A stretch of DNA of 64,000 nucleotides from NCBI RefSeq assembly GCF_042682785.1, contig NZ_JBHUIB010000002.1, forward strand, positions 124,001 through 188,000, given 5' to 3'. The position numbers were made by a program, and so were the translations under genes. Under the pieces are notes generated by a model. The model was not told the origin of the DNA. It ran no database searches and saw nothing but the letters and a program-made list of their open reading frames with translations. This stretch comes from Thalassotalea_F euphylliae. GTDB lineage: Bacteria; Pseudomonadota; Gammaproteobacteria; Enterobacterales; Alteromonadaceae. Below are positions 1-8,923 of the stretch, piece after piece. The first letter of the stretch is position 1. Each line of letters opens with the position of its first letter.

Positions 1-311
1 AAAGGCGCTGCTATCCAGTTGGCTGCTGCGCTAAATATAAAAGAGAAGCCAATGAGTACGGTGACTATGGCGAATGGCCATAAAAAGTATTCAATCCAAG
101 ATAACCAATCCGGCACAATAGACAGGGCTTGCGCAATATAATGTTCGATCTGGCCGAATAGCCAATAAAATGCGACACCAAAAATGATGAGGTTTATGAA
201 AAGGGGTATCAAAACGAATCGCCTTAGCCCTCGGGTATTGATGAGGTCAAAACCCTTGAAAAAGTATCCTGCTCCTGTTTTGGCCTGCATTTTTTGTTGC
301 TGATTTTGCAT
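1..311 (-). CDS. cysZ: CysZ-type sulfate transporter, N-terminal part (cut by window edge)
   Basis: About 103 N-terminal residues are visible on the minus strand. They start at an ATG at 309-311 and run off the left edge. After a Gln-rich start the protein reads GAGYFFKGFDLINTRGLRRF, then a hydrophobic helix, then VPDWLSWIEYFLWPFA and FSAAANWIAAP. These match, from memory, the start of E. coli CysZ (PDWLQWLSYLLWPLA and ANWIAAPF). CysZ is an inner-membrane sulfate uptake protein feeding cysteine biosynthesis. The gene is divergent from smc, with about 140 bp between the starts. cysB, a regulator of sulfur assimilation, lies 23 kb away in the same window. The C-terminal half is not visible. Confidence 0.85.
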   Translation of the reverse strand, partial: MQNQQQKMQAKTGAGYFFKGFDLINTRGLRRFVLIPLFINLIIFGVAFYWLFGQIEHYIAQALSIVPDWLSWIEYFLWPFAIVTVLIGFSFIFSAAANWIAAP

Positions 312-451
312 TGATATTTCTACTTTTTAGTCAATGTGCTGATTATATGATTAAACGCTTTGATTCCAAGACTTATAGCGCATTTCGATGTTACAAATTG
401 CGTCAGCTTTTGATAGATTAAAATGATAATAATAACTTCTTCAAGGCACAG

Positions 452-3400
452 ATGCGGCTAAAGCATATAAAATTAGCAGGCTTTAAATCGTTTGTTGACG
501 TGACAAAGGTGCCTTTTCCTCACCAGATGACAGCCATTGTTGGCCCAAATGGTTGCGGGAAATCCAATATTATTGATGCTGTCAGATGGGTGCTGGGTGA
601 GAGCTCTGCAAAGAACCTGCGTGGTGATGCCATGTCTGACGTTATCTTCAATGGCTCCACCAACAGAAAGCCTGTAGGGCAAGCAAGTGTTGAGTTATTG
701 TTTGATAACAGCCAGCAAAATGACCATAACGCTTTTCATTTAGTGGGCGAATTAGCCAAACGAACGGAAATCTCAGTAAAAAGAGCATTGCAGCGCGACG
801 GTACTAATCACTATTTTCTTAATGGCAGTCGTTGCCGACGAAAAGATATTACTGATGTGTTTCTCGGTACAGGTCTTGGCCCTCGTAGTTATGCGATCAT
901 TGAACAAGGAATGATCTCCCGTTTGATAGAATCAAAACCGCAAGAATTACGTGTTTTTGTGGAAGAAGCTGCGGGAGTGTCTAAATACAAAGAACGTCGC
1001 AGAGAAACTGAACTCAAGATAAAACAAACGAAAGAAAATTTGGCTCGCCTTCAAGATATTAGCCAAGAAATTGCGGTGCATATTAATGTGTTATCTAAAC
1101 AGGCTGCTGAGGCACAGCACTATAAGTCTTTGAAAGCGCAAGAAAGGTCCTTGAAAACACAAGTTGCTCTGCTTGGTTTGCATACAAATGAACAACACAT
1201 TGCCAATATCAAGGCAGAGTTAAAGGACCTGGGTAATTTTCAAGTAGAACAGCGGCAGCTATTGATTGAGGCAAAAGCGAACAATAGTAATCTTGATGTC
1301 AGATTAGAGGATGCGTTCAAAGAACAAGAGTCGGCTCAGCAAACACTATTCAGTAAACAGCAGACGTTAAACGAGCTCAAACAAACGCATACTTTTACAC
1401 TGCAACGACATAAAAAACTCCAAGAAAAACTTAATCATATCGCACAACAAGAAGATACTGTTGACGCGCGATTGAATGAGCTAGTTCTCAATGCCGAAAA
1501 ACATCAGTCCACGTTAAAAGAACAACAATTGCTGTTGAACAAATTGAATGATGAGTTGACCTTGATGCAGGCAAACTACAAAGGCACGGCAACAGCACTT
1601 GATGAGAAGCAACGTGCTTTGGCAGAGCTCCAACAGCGTTTTGCTGAACAGCAAAAACGCGACAAAGCTCGCTTGAAAATTGAGTCTGAACACATTGCAA
1701 AACAAGCTTCGTTGGAAGCGAAAGTCAGCCAGCTAAACGATGTCCTGTCAAAAACTGAGGCTGAGTTAGCAGAATTATCCGAGCAGGAAATACATAACAC
1801 TGACAGTGCTCAGCAAACACTTACCCAGAATGAAAATGAACTTCAAGGGCTATTACAAAAACGGCATGCATTGTTGAACGAATTAAAGGCGCAACGTGAT
1901 CAAATCCGTCATCAAGAACTGAAGTTGGCTAAACGTGAAGTCCAGCTCGAGTCGCTAAATAATCAACTAGTTGAAAGCACCCCCTGGCAGCAGAATGTGG
2001 CACCTTGGGTAGAAAAAAATAAGCAAATAATTAAAGGAAAGCTGCTCGATTACATTGAAGTAGAGCCAGATTGGCAAGACGCTGTTATTAGTTACTTAGG
2101 AGCGTGGTTAGACGCATTTGTTGTTGAAAGTGTTGCCGATAATATACCGGAACAACCTTTTTGGATGATTGATTACACACGCATACAGCGGCAGGACGTG
2201 CAAAAGGTAAATCAACAGACTCTTGCCAGCGTTTGCCACTCATCTATCGGTTTGCCTGAATGGTTTCAATATGTGCAGCTTGCTGAAAATACAGAACAAG
2301 CAGTTGAAATGCGTAAGGCCGCAGCCTCACATATCACCATTTTAACGCGTGATGGTACGGAGTTTTTGGGGGCCAGCATTTGTAAAAAAGGGCGCGAACA
2401 AACGACCAATGTGTTGGCAACCAAGTCAAAGCTAGAGGCAGACACTGCGGAATTTGGTCTTTTAGTCAACGAACTAACCAAAGCGAAAGAAAAGGAAGAG
2501 ATATTGGTTGCAAAACAAGCGTCACTCGATAGCGATATAGAGCGGCTGCATGTGCATATTGACTCGCTTGGTCGACAAATTAATCTTGCTGAATCAGAAA
2601 GTGAACAACGGCAACAGAAACAGCATAAGCTTCAAACAGAAATTGCACATATTTTTTCATCAGTTCAAGACGCAAATGCACAACTAGCTGAATTAGCTGT
2701 AGCTTCTGGTCATCTATCCTCAGGTGGTGTGGGTAGTGGAGGTGTCAACGCGGATATCGACGACGATGCTACGCTGTTGGAGCGCCTTGAAAGATATCAG
2801 CTGGAAGTGAGTCAATTACAGCAGTCTGCACAAAAGAAACAATCTGATCTCAACGATAAACGCTTTGAGGCGCAACAAGTGCATTCACAGCTAAATCATA
2901 TCCAAATGAGTGTGCATCAAACACAGCTGCAAATTCAGCATGAGGAAGAGAAACAACTTGAGCTCTTGAAGCAGAGAAATGAATACAGTCATGAGCTAGG
3001 TGCTTTAGCAGATGCCAGCAAATTTGAAAAAGACATAGCAAAGCTTGGATCGGAAACGGCATCACTCAATTTCACTATCCTGTCTATCAAAGATGAAGTC
3101 TCAGAAGTTAAGTCGGCAAAGCAGGTCAATCAAACGTATACGGACCAGTTAGAACAAGACTTACAAGATATGTCGGCGAATATGCAAGCGTTGACAATAA
3201 AGTTAGAACAGTACCGCTTTGAAGCCTCAAGCCTTCAAAAGGAGCTCGATGAACTCGAGGGTACAGGCATTACCCCTATGTTGATTGAACATACCAATAA
3301 AGGTGTCAGTCACTTCAAAAAGCAATTAAAAGTCACTCAAAAAGAACTACAAGCATTAGGGTTGGTTAATTTAGCGGCAATTGACGAGTTTCAGGTGCAA

Positions 3401-3973
3401 GAAGCGCGAAAAAATCAAATTGATTTACAAATAGAGGATTTATCTCAGGCGTTAGCCACGTTAGAATCAGCTATAGAAAAAATTGATAAGGAAAGTCGTA
3501 AACAATTTAAAGCGACTTTCGATAGAATAAATCACGATTTTTCGACACTTTTTCCTAAAGTATTTGGTGGCGGAAGTGCTTATCTATCATTGACAGACAA
3601 TGACTTACTGGAGACAGGGGTGAGCATTATGGCTCAGCCGCCAGGTAAGAAAAATAGCACTATTCACTTGCTATCGGGTGGGGAGAAAGCACTGACAGCA
3701 TTGTCACTGGTTTTCGCTATTTTTAGGTTAACACCAGCGCCATTTTGTATGCTTGATGAAGTTGATGCGCCGCTAGATGACGCGAACGTAGAGCGCTTCT
3801 GTAATTTGGTGCAAGAGATGTCGAAAACCGTACAGTTTATTTATATCAGTCATAACAAAATAGCGATGGAAATGGCATCTCATCTTACAGGGGTAACTAT
3901 GCGGGAACCTGGTGTGTCTCGACTAGTCTCTGTAGATATTGATGAAGCAATTACCATGGCAGAAGTATCATAA
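452..3973 (+). CDS. smc: Chromosome segregation/condensin ATPase SMC
   Basis: A 1173-residue SMC protein, of the usual family length. The N-terminal head has Walker A GPNGCGKS at residues 31-38. Two long coiled-coil arms rich in Q, E, K and L flank a hinge at roughly 520-660. The C-terminal head has the ABC signature LSGGEKA at 1074-1080 and Walker B FCMLDE at 1098-1103, followed by the D-loop. The ATPase head therefore looks intact. Condensin compacts and segregates the chromosome. A Gly/Ser-rich break (around residues 751-765) interrupts the second arm. zipA follows after only 9 bp, so co-transcription with division genes is likely. The start at 452 gives the canonical MRLKHIKLAGFKSF beginning. 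Confidence 0.97.
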   Translation: MRLKHIKLAGFKSFVDVTKVPFPHQMTAIVGPNGCGKSNIIDAVRWVLGESSAKNLRGDAMSDVIFNGSTNRKPVGQASVELLFDNSQQNDHNAFHLVGELAKRTEISVKRALQRDGTNHYFLNGSRCRRKDITDVFLGTGLGPRSYAIIEQGMISRLIESKPQELRVFVEEAAGVSKYKERRRETELKIKQTKENLARLQDISQEIAVHINVLSKQAAEAQHYKSLKAQERSLKTQVALLGLHTNEQHIANIKAELKDLGNFQVEQRQLLIEAKANNSNLDVRLEDAFKEQESAQQTLFSKQQTLNELKQTHTFTLQRHKKLQEKLNHIAQQEDTVDARLNELVLNAEKHQSTLKEQQLLLNKLNDELTLMQANYKGTATALDEKQRALAELQQRFAEQQKRDKARLKIESEHIAKQASLEAKVSQLNDVLSKTEAELAELSEQEIHNTDSAQQTLTQNENELQGLLQKRHALLNELKAQRDQIRHQELKLAKREVQLESLNNQLVESTPWQQNVAPWVEKNKQIIKGKLLDYIEVEPDWQDAVISYLGAWLDAFVVESVADNIPEQPFWMIDYTRIQRQDVQKVNQQTLASVCHSSIGLPEWFQYVQLAENTEQAVEMRKAAASHITILTRDGTEFLGASICKKGREQTTNVLATKSKLEADTAEFGLLVNELTKAKEKEEILVAKQASLDSDIERLHVHIDSLGRQINLAESESEQRQQKQHKLQTEIAHIFSSVQDANAQLAELAVASGHLSSGGVGSGGVNADIDDDATLLERLERYQLEVSQLQQSAQKKQSDLNDKRFEAQQVHSQLNHIQMSVHQTQLQIQHEEEKQLELLKQRNEYSHELGALADASKFEKDIAKLGSETASLNFTILSIKDEVSEVKSAKQVNQTYTDQLEQDLQDMSANMQALTIKLEQYRFEASSLQKELDELEGTGITPMLIEHTNKGVSHFKKQLKVTQKELQALGLVNLAAIDEFQVQEARKNQIDLQIEDLSQALATLESAIEKIDKESRKQFKATFDRINHDFSTLFPKVFGGGSAYLSLTDNDLLETGVSIMAQPPGKKNSTIHLLSGGEKALTALSLVFAIFRLTPAPFCMLDEVDAPLDDANVERFCNLVQEMSKTVQFIYISHNKIAMEMASHLTGVTMREPGVSRLVSVDIDEAITMAEVS

Positions 3974-3982
3974 ACAGGCTTG

Positions 3983-5032
3983 ATGATGGAAGATAACTTT
4001 AGAAACGCTCTTATAATTATCAGTGCACTTGTAATAGCCGCAATTTTTATTCACGGCTTGTGGACAATAAGAAAAAACAAAAATCCATATAAATTAAAAA
4101 CCAGCAACTCCAAAGTTGAACCGTTGACACGTGATTTTGATAGCTCTGGCTTTGATCAGGACGGTGTAAGTGAGCCTCGTGTAATAAAGCCTACAGCACT
4201 GACTGGGGAAATTGATAATCCGCCAGAAGAAAATGAAATCCCTGATCAGCCGGCTCCTGCACCTACATTTAATGATGAGCCACTGCCTTGTGACTTAGAG
4301 TTGACTTCTGAACCTATGCCAGAGCCTGTATCTGAGGCTTTGTCAACAGAACAACCACCCATGCCACCAGCGGATGTGCCTGTTGAAGCGCCTGTTGTTG
4401 AAGAAAAACCGCTATATGACGAGCCTGTTATTCACGCAAAACCAAAGTCGCAAGTCAATGCGGCAAAAAGTAAGAAAGCTAAAAAAGACTCGTTAAAGAA
4501 AAACCAAATTGAGTTGGACTTTGATTTAATGTCAGAGCAGCGTAAAGAGCCTAGCATTGGTGGGGCCGACAGCGAACCCGCACTTAAAAAAACAGAGCTT
4601 GAAACAGAGGTGCTTGTTTTGTCCGTCGTGATGTCACAAGGTCAAGTGATGTCAGGCGCAGCACTGCTTCCAAGCTTGCTCACTTTAGGTATGAAGTTTG
4701 GTGATATGGACATATTTCACCGTCATCAAGACAATGCTGGCAATGGTAAGGTCACCTTTAGCCTTGCGAATATGATGAACCCTGGCACATTTGATCTTGA
4801 TAATATGGAAAACTTCACAACGCAAGGTGTTAGTCTATTTATGACGATGCCAAATGCTGGTGATGCGTTTGAAGTGTTTGAGCAAATGCTAGCTGCGGCA
4901 AAACAACTTGCTCAAGAGTTTAATGCACAAGTGCTTGATGACAAGCGCAGTGTAATGACTAAACAAACCGAACAACACTATGTTGGGCGTATCCGCGAAT
5001 ATGAACGGAAAAGCAGAATCGCAAACGCCTAA
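3983..5032 (+). CDS. zipA: Cell division protein ZipA
   Basis: Bitopic inner-membrane protein that tethers FtsZ to the membrane at the septum. The sequence shows the ZipA plan: an N-terminal membrane anchor (about residues 7-27) followed by HGLWTIRKNKNPYKLK, close to E. coli ZipA, then a Pro/Glu/Val-rich flexible linker to about residue 200. A C-terminal globular FtsZ-binding domain (about 205-345) begins ETEVLVLSVVMSQGQVMSGA. An upstream in-frame TTG at 3980 exists, but ATG 3983, preceded by ACAGG, is the better start. It sits 9 bp after smc and is followed by a hairpin terminator, then ligA. Confidence 0.93.
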   Translation: MMEDNFRNALIIISALVIAAIFIHGLWTIRKNKNPYKLKTSNSKVEPLTRDFDSSGFDQDGVSEPRVIKPTALTGEIDNPPEENEIPDQPAPAPTFNDEPLPCDLELTSEPMPEPVSEALSTEQPPMPPADVPVEAPVVEEKPLYDEPVIHAKPKSQVNAAKSKKAKKDSLKKNQIELDFDLMSEQRKEPSIGGADSEPALKKTELETEVLVLSVVMSQGQVMSGAALLPSLLTLGMKFGDMDIFHRHQDNAGNGKVTFSLANMMNPGTFDLDNMENFTTQGVSLFMTMPNAGDAFEVFEQMLAAAKQLAQEFNAQVLDDKRSVMTKQTEQHYVGRIREYERKSRIANA

Positions 5033-5035
5033 CGC

Positions 5036-5059
5036 AAAGCCTCCAGTTGGAGGCTTTTT
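5036..5059 (+). terminator. Intrinsic terminator between zipA and ligA
   Basis: The stem AAAGCCTCC/GGAGGCTTT closes a 4-nt AGTT loop and runs into a T-tract. It starts 4 bp after the zipA stop and lies upstream of the ligA ATG, so ligA probably has reduced read-through or its own promoter. Confidence 0.8.
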
Positions 5060-5082
5060 CACACATAGAAAAGAATAAACTT

Positions 5083-7116
5083 ATGTCGTCTACTACCGCC
5101 AAACAACAACTAGAGAAAATTGTCTCGCAAATTCGTCAATACAATCACGAATACTATGTGCTCGATAACCCGAGTGTACCGGATGCAGAATATGACCGCT
5201 TAATGCGGGAGCTCAATGCAATTGAAGCCGAATTCCCCGAATTAAAAACAATAGATTCGCCCAGCCAAAAAGTGGGCGGTGAAGCATTGGCTGCATTTTC
5301 TCAGGTTACGCATCAGTTACCAATGTTGTCATTGGACAACGTGTTTTCAGAGGAAGAATGGCAAGCATTTATTAAGCGTATTCAGGACCGATTAAAAACG
5401 TCGCGAGATTTTGCGCTTTCAGCAGAGCCGAAACTTGATGGCTTAGCTGTCAGTTTACGTTATGAGCAAGGTATTCTTGTTCAGGCAGCAACTCGAGGAG
5501 ATGGTACAACGGGGGAAAACATCACAGAAAATATTCGTACGATTAAATCTATTCCTTTGAAATTAATGGGCGAAGGTTACCCTGATGTGCTTGAGGTACG
5601 CGGCGAGGTATTTATGCCCAAAGCGTCATTTGAAAAAATTAACGAAGCGGCTGTTAAGAAGGGTGAGAAAACGTTTGCTAATCCGCGCAACGCGGCGGCC
5701 GGTAGTTTACGTCAGTTAGACTCTAAAATAACGGCAAAACGTAATTTGGCATTCTACGCTTATGGTCTCGGCTATGTCAGTAACGAGGGGCAGAGCTGGT
5801 TAGCTAACTCACATTACCAGCGTTTAGTGCAACTAAAAACACTTGGTCTGCCTATGTGCCCAGAGGTACGGTTGTTAAATTCAGCCTCAGAATGCCAAGC
5901 TTTTTATCAAGATATTTTATCGCGCCGTGATTCACTCAGTTATGAGATTGACGGTACCGTATTGAAGGTCGATGACGTATCACTTCAAGACCAGTTGGGT
6001 TTTGTTGCTCGTGCACCTCGGTGGGCCACGGCGTACAAATTTCCGGCGCAAGAAGAGCTTACTATATTAGAAGACGTCGAGTTTCAGGTAGGGCGTACTG
6101 GGGCAATTACCCCTGTGGCTAGATTAAAACCTGTTTTTGTTGGTGGTGTGACCGTGAGTAACGCAACACTGCACAATCAAGACGAGATTAACCGTTTAGG
6201 CATTAAAGTAGGCGACACAGTCATTATTCGCCGAGCCGGTGATGTTATTCCGCAAGTGGTGAGTGTTGTGCAGGACCGTCGTCCTGACGATGCAAAAGAC
6301 ATTGCATTTCCGACGACTTGCCCGGTATGTGATTCTGCAGTTGCTCGTCAAGAAGGTGAAGCGGTAGTTCGATGCACAGGTGGCTTGGTGTGCGGGGCTC
6401 AACGTAAAGAGGCCATAAAGCACTTTGCTTCTCGAAAAGCATTAGATGTTGATGGTTTGGGCGACAAGCTTGTAGAGCTAATGGTTGATGAAAAACTGAT
6501 TGAGTCGCCGGCTGATTTATTTACGTTAAGTGAGCTACAAATTAGTAGCTTAGACAGGATGGGAAAAAAATCAGCAGAGAAGTTGGTAAAAGCGCTTGAT
6601 GAGGCTAAACATACAACACTGCCTCGCTTTATTTATGCGTTGGGTATTCGAGAAGTCGGTGAGGCGACCGCAGGTAATTTAGCACAGCATTATTTAACGC
6701 TTGATGCTATTCGAACCGCTTCGGCTGAATCGTTGCAGGAGGTGCCAGACGTAGGTGCTGTAGTTGCTAAAAATATCGTGACCTTTTTTGCTCAGGAGAA
6801 TAACCAAGAAGTCGTGGAAGCGCTGCTTGCTGCTGGCCTTCATTGGCCTGAAATTGATGTAAAAGACGAAGCTGAGCAGCCACTATTAGAACAAACTTAT
6901 GTATTAACTGGCACACTAAGCCAGATGGGGCGAAGTGAAGCCAAAACAAAGCTACAAAATTTAGGGGCGAAAGTCTCTGGTAGCGTATCAGCCAAAACAA
7001 GCGTGTTAGTGGCGGGTGAAAAAGCGGGTTCCAAATTAACTAAAGCGCAAGAACTTGGTGTACAGGTGATGACAGAGGATGAATTAGTAACTTTGTTTGC
7101 AGAGCATGGGGTATAG
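5083..7116 (+). CDS. ligA: NAD-dependent DNA ligase LigA
   Basis: 677-residue NAD+-dependent ligase that seals nicks in replication and repair. The adenylated lysine is K117, in AEPKLDGLA. It is followed by the nucleotidyltransferase motifs and an OB fold (GRTGAITPVARLKPV). Next come a Cys4 zinc finger (C413, C416, C431, C437), helix-hairpin-helix repeats and a C-terminal BRCT domain from about residue 597. An in-frame TTG at 5047 lies inside the upstream terminator hairpin, so ATG 5083 (MSSTTAKQQLEK) is preferred. No catalytic residue appears to be missing. It sits in the conserved smc-zipA-ligA block. Confidence 0.97.
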   Translation: MSSTTAKQQLEKIVSQIRQYNHEYYVLDNPSVPDAEYDRLMRELNAIEAEFPELKTIDSPSQKVGGEALAAFSQVTHQLPMLSLDNVFSEEEWQAFIKRIQDRLKTSRDFALSAEPKLDGLAVSLRYEQGILVQAATRGDGTTGENITENIRTIKSIPLKLMGEGYPDVLEVRGEVFMPKASFEKINEAAVKKGEKTFANPRNAAAGSLRQLDSKITAKRNLAFYAYGLGYVSNEGQSWLANSHYQRLVQLKTLGLPMCPEVRLLNSASECQAFYQDILSRRDSLSYEIDGTVLKVDDVSLQDQLGFVARAPRWATAYKFPAQEELTILEDVEFQVGRTGAITPVARLKPVFVGGVTVSNATLHNQDEINRLGIKVGDTVIIRRAGDVIPQVVSVVQDRRPDDAKDIAFPTTCPVCDSAVARQEGEAVVRCTGGLVCGAQRKEAIKHFASRKALDVDGLGDKLVELMVDEKLIESPADLFTLSELQISSLDRMGKKSAEKLVKALDEAKHTTLPRFIYALGIREVGEATAGNLAQHYLTLDAIRTASAESLQEVPDVGAVVAKNIVTFFAQENNQEVVEALLAAGLHWPEIDVKDEAEQPLLEQTYVLTGTLSQMGRSEAKTKLQNLGAKVSGSVSAKTSVLVAGEKAGSKLTKAQELGVQVMTEDELVTLFAEHGV

Positions 7117-7118
7117 TC

Positions 7119-7442
7119 GTGCAGGATGTTTTAATTAATCTTGCACAGTGGGTTCGACCTTATCAGAGCCAATGTGCAATGGCTATTGTTGCCACGTTGC
7201 TAGTGCTATTCGGGGGAGAAATTTCAAAAGCGATCAGACAACTGATACGTCACCAGCACCTTATGATCAGAACGTTTATTTTTGTTCTTGTTTGTGCTTT
7301 TGGGTATGGTGCCTTGACTATATGGTTGTCGAAAGTGCTTACTCAATGGATCGCCATTATTCCAGATGTATATTTGGCGCCGACAGTACTGTCAGTGTTT
7401 ATGTTACTTGGCTTGTACGCTCAAAAGCAGAAACAAATATAG
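7119..7442 (+). CDS. DUF3392-type small membrane protein
   Basis: 107-residue integral membrane protein of unknown function with a GTG start 2 bp after the ligA stop. About three hydrophobic helices are visible (residues 19-34, 50-67 and 80-100). The segment LLVLFGGEISKAIRQLIRHQHLMIRTFIFVLVCAFGYG recalls the DUF3392 family of Vibrio and Shewanella, where it also follows ligA (identified from memory, not by search). Coupling to ligA may reflect only operon history. An overlapping reading frame at 7148-7465 is a shadow. Confidence 0.75.
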   Translation: MQDVLINLAQWVRPYQSQCAMAIVATLLVLFGGEISKAIRQLIRHQHLMIRTFIFVLVCAFGYGALTIWLSKVLTQWIAIIPDVYLAPTVLSVFMLLGLYAQKQKQI

Positions 7443-7451
7443 GGAGAACAC

Positions 7452-8027
7452 GTGAGAATAGATAAAATAATAGCGTTATGCGGCCTAGTTATCAGTTTTC
7501 AGGTCATGTCTGCGCCCTTTGGCAATGCACCAGGAGCAACAGAAAAGACGGCTAAGGTAGAAACTCAAGTGACAACTATTTTGCTACAACCAAAGAAAAT
7601 CAGTGACTCTTCAGGTCTGGTTTATGTTGGTGGGTATGTGCAAGAAAGTTCTCTTACAAGCTATTTATCACAAATGGACAATACCCTCGGCAAAGAGTTT
7701 GTTATATATCGAGCAGGGCAACAAAAGCGTGATCATAATCAATTTCACATCACGCTTGTTAATCCTTTTGAGTTCAAAGCGTTAACAAGTGAACAACAAA
7801 CACAGTTATTAGCCAATAAAAAATCAATCAAGGTTAACCTTCTTGGCTTAGGTAGTGTGAAAAGTGACAATGGGCGTGCATTTTTTGTTGTGGCGGAGTC
7901 TGAACAAGGGCAGCAGCTGCGAAATAGCTTGGACCTAGCGGATAAAGACTTTCATGTGACGTTGGGTTTTTCACCGAGTGATATACATGGTGTCAAAAAG
8001 GATAAGTCGACATTGCTAAATAAATAA
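7452..8027 (+). CDS. Secreted 2H-phosphoesterase-like (SAK-type) protein
   Basis: 191-residue protein with a GTG start preceded by a good Shine-Dalgarno, AGGGAG, at 7441-7446. An N-terminal signal peptide (MRIDKIIALCGLVISFQVMSA) predicts export. The mature part carries two H-x-T motifs in hydrophobic context: FHITLVNP (H99) and FHVTLGF (H168). This is the diagnostic pair of the 2H phosphoesterase fold, and the wide spacing fits the swiss-army-knife branch. 2H enzymes hydrolyse cyclic phosphodiesters of RNA or nucleotides; the substrate here is unknown. It lies 9 bp after the DUF3392 gene and close to the following M48 lipoprotein gene, suggesting one transcript. Confidence 0.65.
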   Translation: MRIDKIIALCGLVISFQVMSAPFGNAPGATEKTAKVETQVTTILLQPKKISDSSGLVYVGGYVQESSLTSYLSQMDNTLGKEFVIYRAGQQKRDHNQFHITLVNPFEFKALTSEQQTQLLANKKSIKVNLLGLGSVKSDNGRAFFVVAESEQGQQLRNSLDLADKDFHVTLGFSPSDIHGVKKDKSTLLNK

Positions 8028-8054
8028 CTGTCGATGATAAAGAGGATTGTGAAG

Positions 8055-8852
8055 ATGTTTACCTTGAAGAAATTAGCGAGCGTACTGGCGGTATCACTGA
8101 TTGTTAGTGCTTGTTCAACGTCATCAACTGGACGTCAGCAAATAACTTTATTTGCAGATGCTGAGCTCGACAAAATGGGTGTTCAGTCGTTTGAACAGCT
8201 AAAAGCACAGGAAAAAGTATATACACATAAACCAACCAATGATTATGTTAAGTGTGTTGCCGATGACATCGTGAAATATGTGCCGACAAAAGCTTATAGC
8301 GGAACATGGGAAGTAGTAGTCTTTGATTCTGAGCAAGTCAATGCGTTTGCGCTACCAGGCGGAAAAATAGGTGTTTATACTGGCATTCTAGAGGTGGCGA
8401 CAACGCCTGACCAACTTGCTGCCATTATAGGGCATGAAGTAGGACATGTAGTTGAGCGCCACTCAAACGAGCGTATGTCGTCAAGCCAGCTTGCACAAGT
8501 AGGTATGCAAGTGGCTGATGTTGCGCTGAAATCTCAAAATGTACAGTATTCCAATGAAATTATGGCGGGCCTTGGCTTAGGTGTGCAGTATGGCGTATTG
8601 ATGCCTTACAGCCGAGCTCACGAAAGTGAAGCGGATATAGTTGGCCAGCAGTTAATGGCAAAGGCAGGGTATAACCCAAGTGCTGCGATCGATTTATGGA
8701 AGAATATGGCTAAGCTAAGTAAAAATTCGCCACCTGAGTTTATGTCGACGCACCCATCAAACCAGACGCGTATTAACCATTTGAATGACAACCTTATAAA
8801 CGTGAACAGTATTTATCAAAGCGCGAAAAAAGGCAGTTGTAAAAAGGCATAG
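8055..8852 (+). CDS. M48-family metalloprotease lipoprotein (LoiP/YggG-like)
   Basis: 265-residue lipoprotein with a signal peptide ending in the lipobox IVSAC, so probably membrane-anchored and facing the periplasm. The zinc-protease motif HEVGH lies at 127-131. The downstream SRAHESEAD motif supplies the third ligand (E190), as in M48 peptidases such as LoiP and BepA. The length and the lack of TPR repeats favour the short LoiP type involved in envelope quality control. ATG 8055 has AAGAGGA 9 bp upstream, whereas the ATG at 8034 has no clear ribosome-binding site. It is the last gene of the plus-strand run and ends before a strong terminator. Confidence 0.85.
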   Translation: MFTLKKLASVLAVSLIVSACSTSSTGRQQITLFADAELDKMGVQSFEQLKAQEKVYTHKPTNDYVKCVADDIVKYVPTKAYSGTWEVVVFDSEQVNAFALPGGKIGVYTGILEVATTPDQLAAIIGHEVGHVVERHSNERMSSSQLAQVGMQVADVALKSQNVQYSNEIMAGLGLGVQYGVLMPYSRAHESEADIVGQQLMAKAGYNPSAAIDLWKNMAKLSKNSPPEFMSTHPSNQTRINHLNDNLINVNSIYQSAKKGSCKKA

Positions 8853-8862
8853 CATTCAACTC

Positions 8863-8910
8863 TGGGGTAACCCCAAAAACAAAAAACTCGCATTAAGCGA
8901 GCTTTTTTTT
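8863..8910. terminator. Tandem hairpins, probable bidirectional terminator
   Basis: TGGGGTAACCCCA (8863-8875) is followed by CTCGC-loop-GCGAG and a run of eight T (8887-8910). It lies between the convergent M48 protease and symporter genes. Confidence 0.75.
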
Positions 8911-8923
8911 ACACTTGAATAAA

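Noticed and set aside
7148..7465. Open frame of about 105 residues overlapping the DUF3392 gene
   Set aside because: It lies out of frame inside a gene with recognisable membrane-protein sequence; its translation lacks any pattern.
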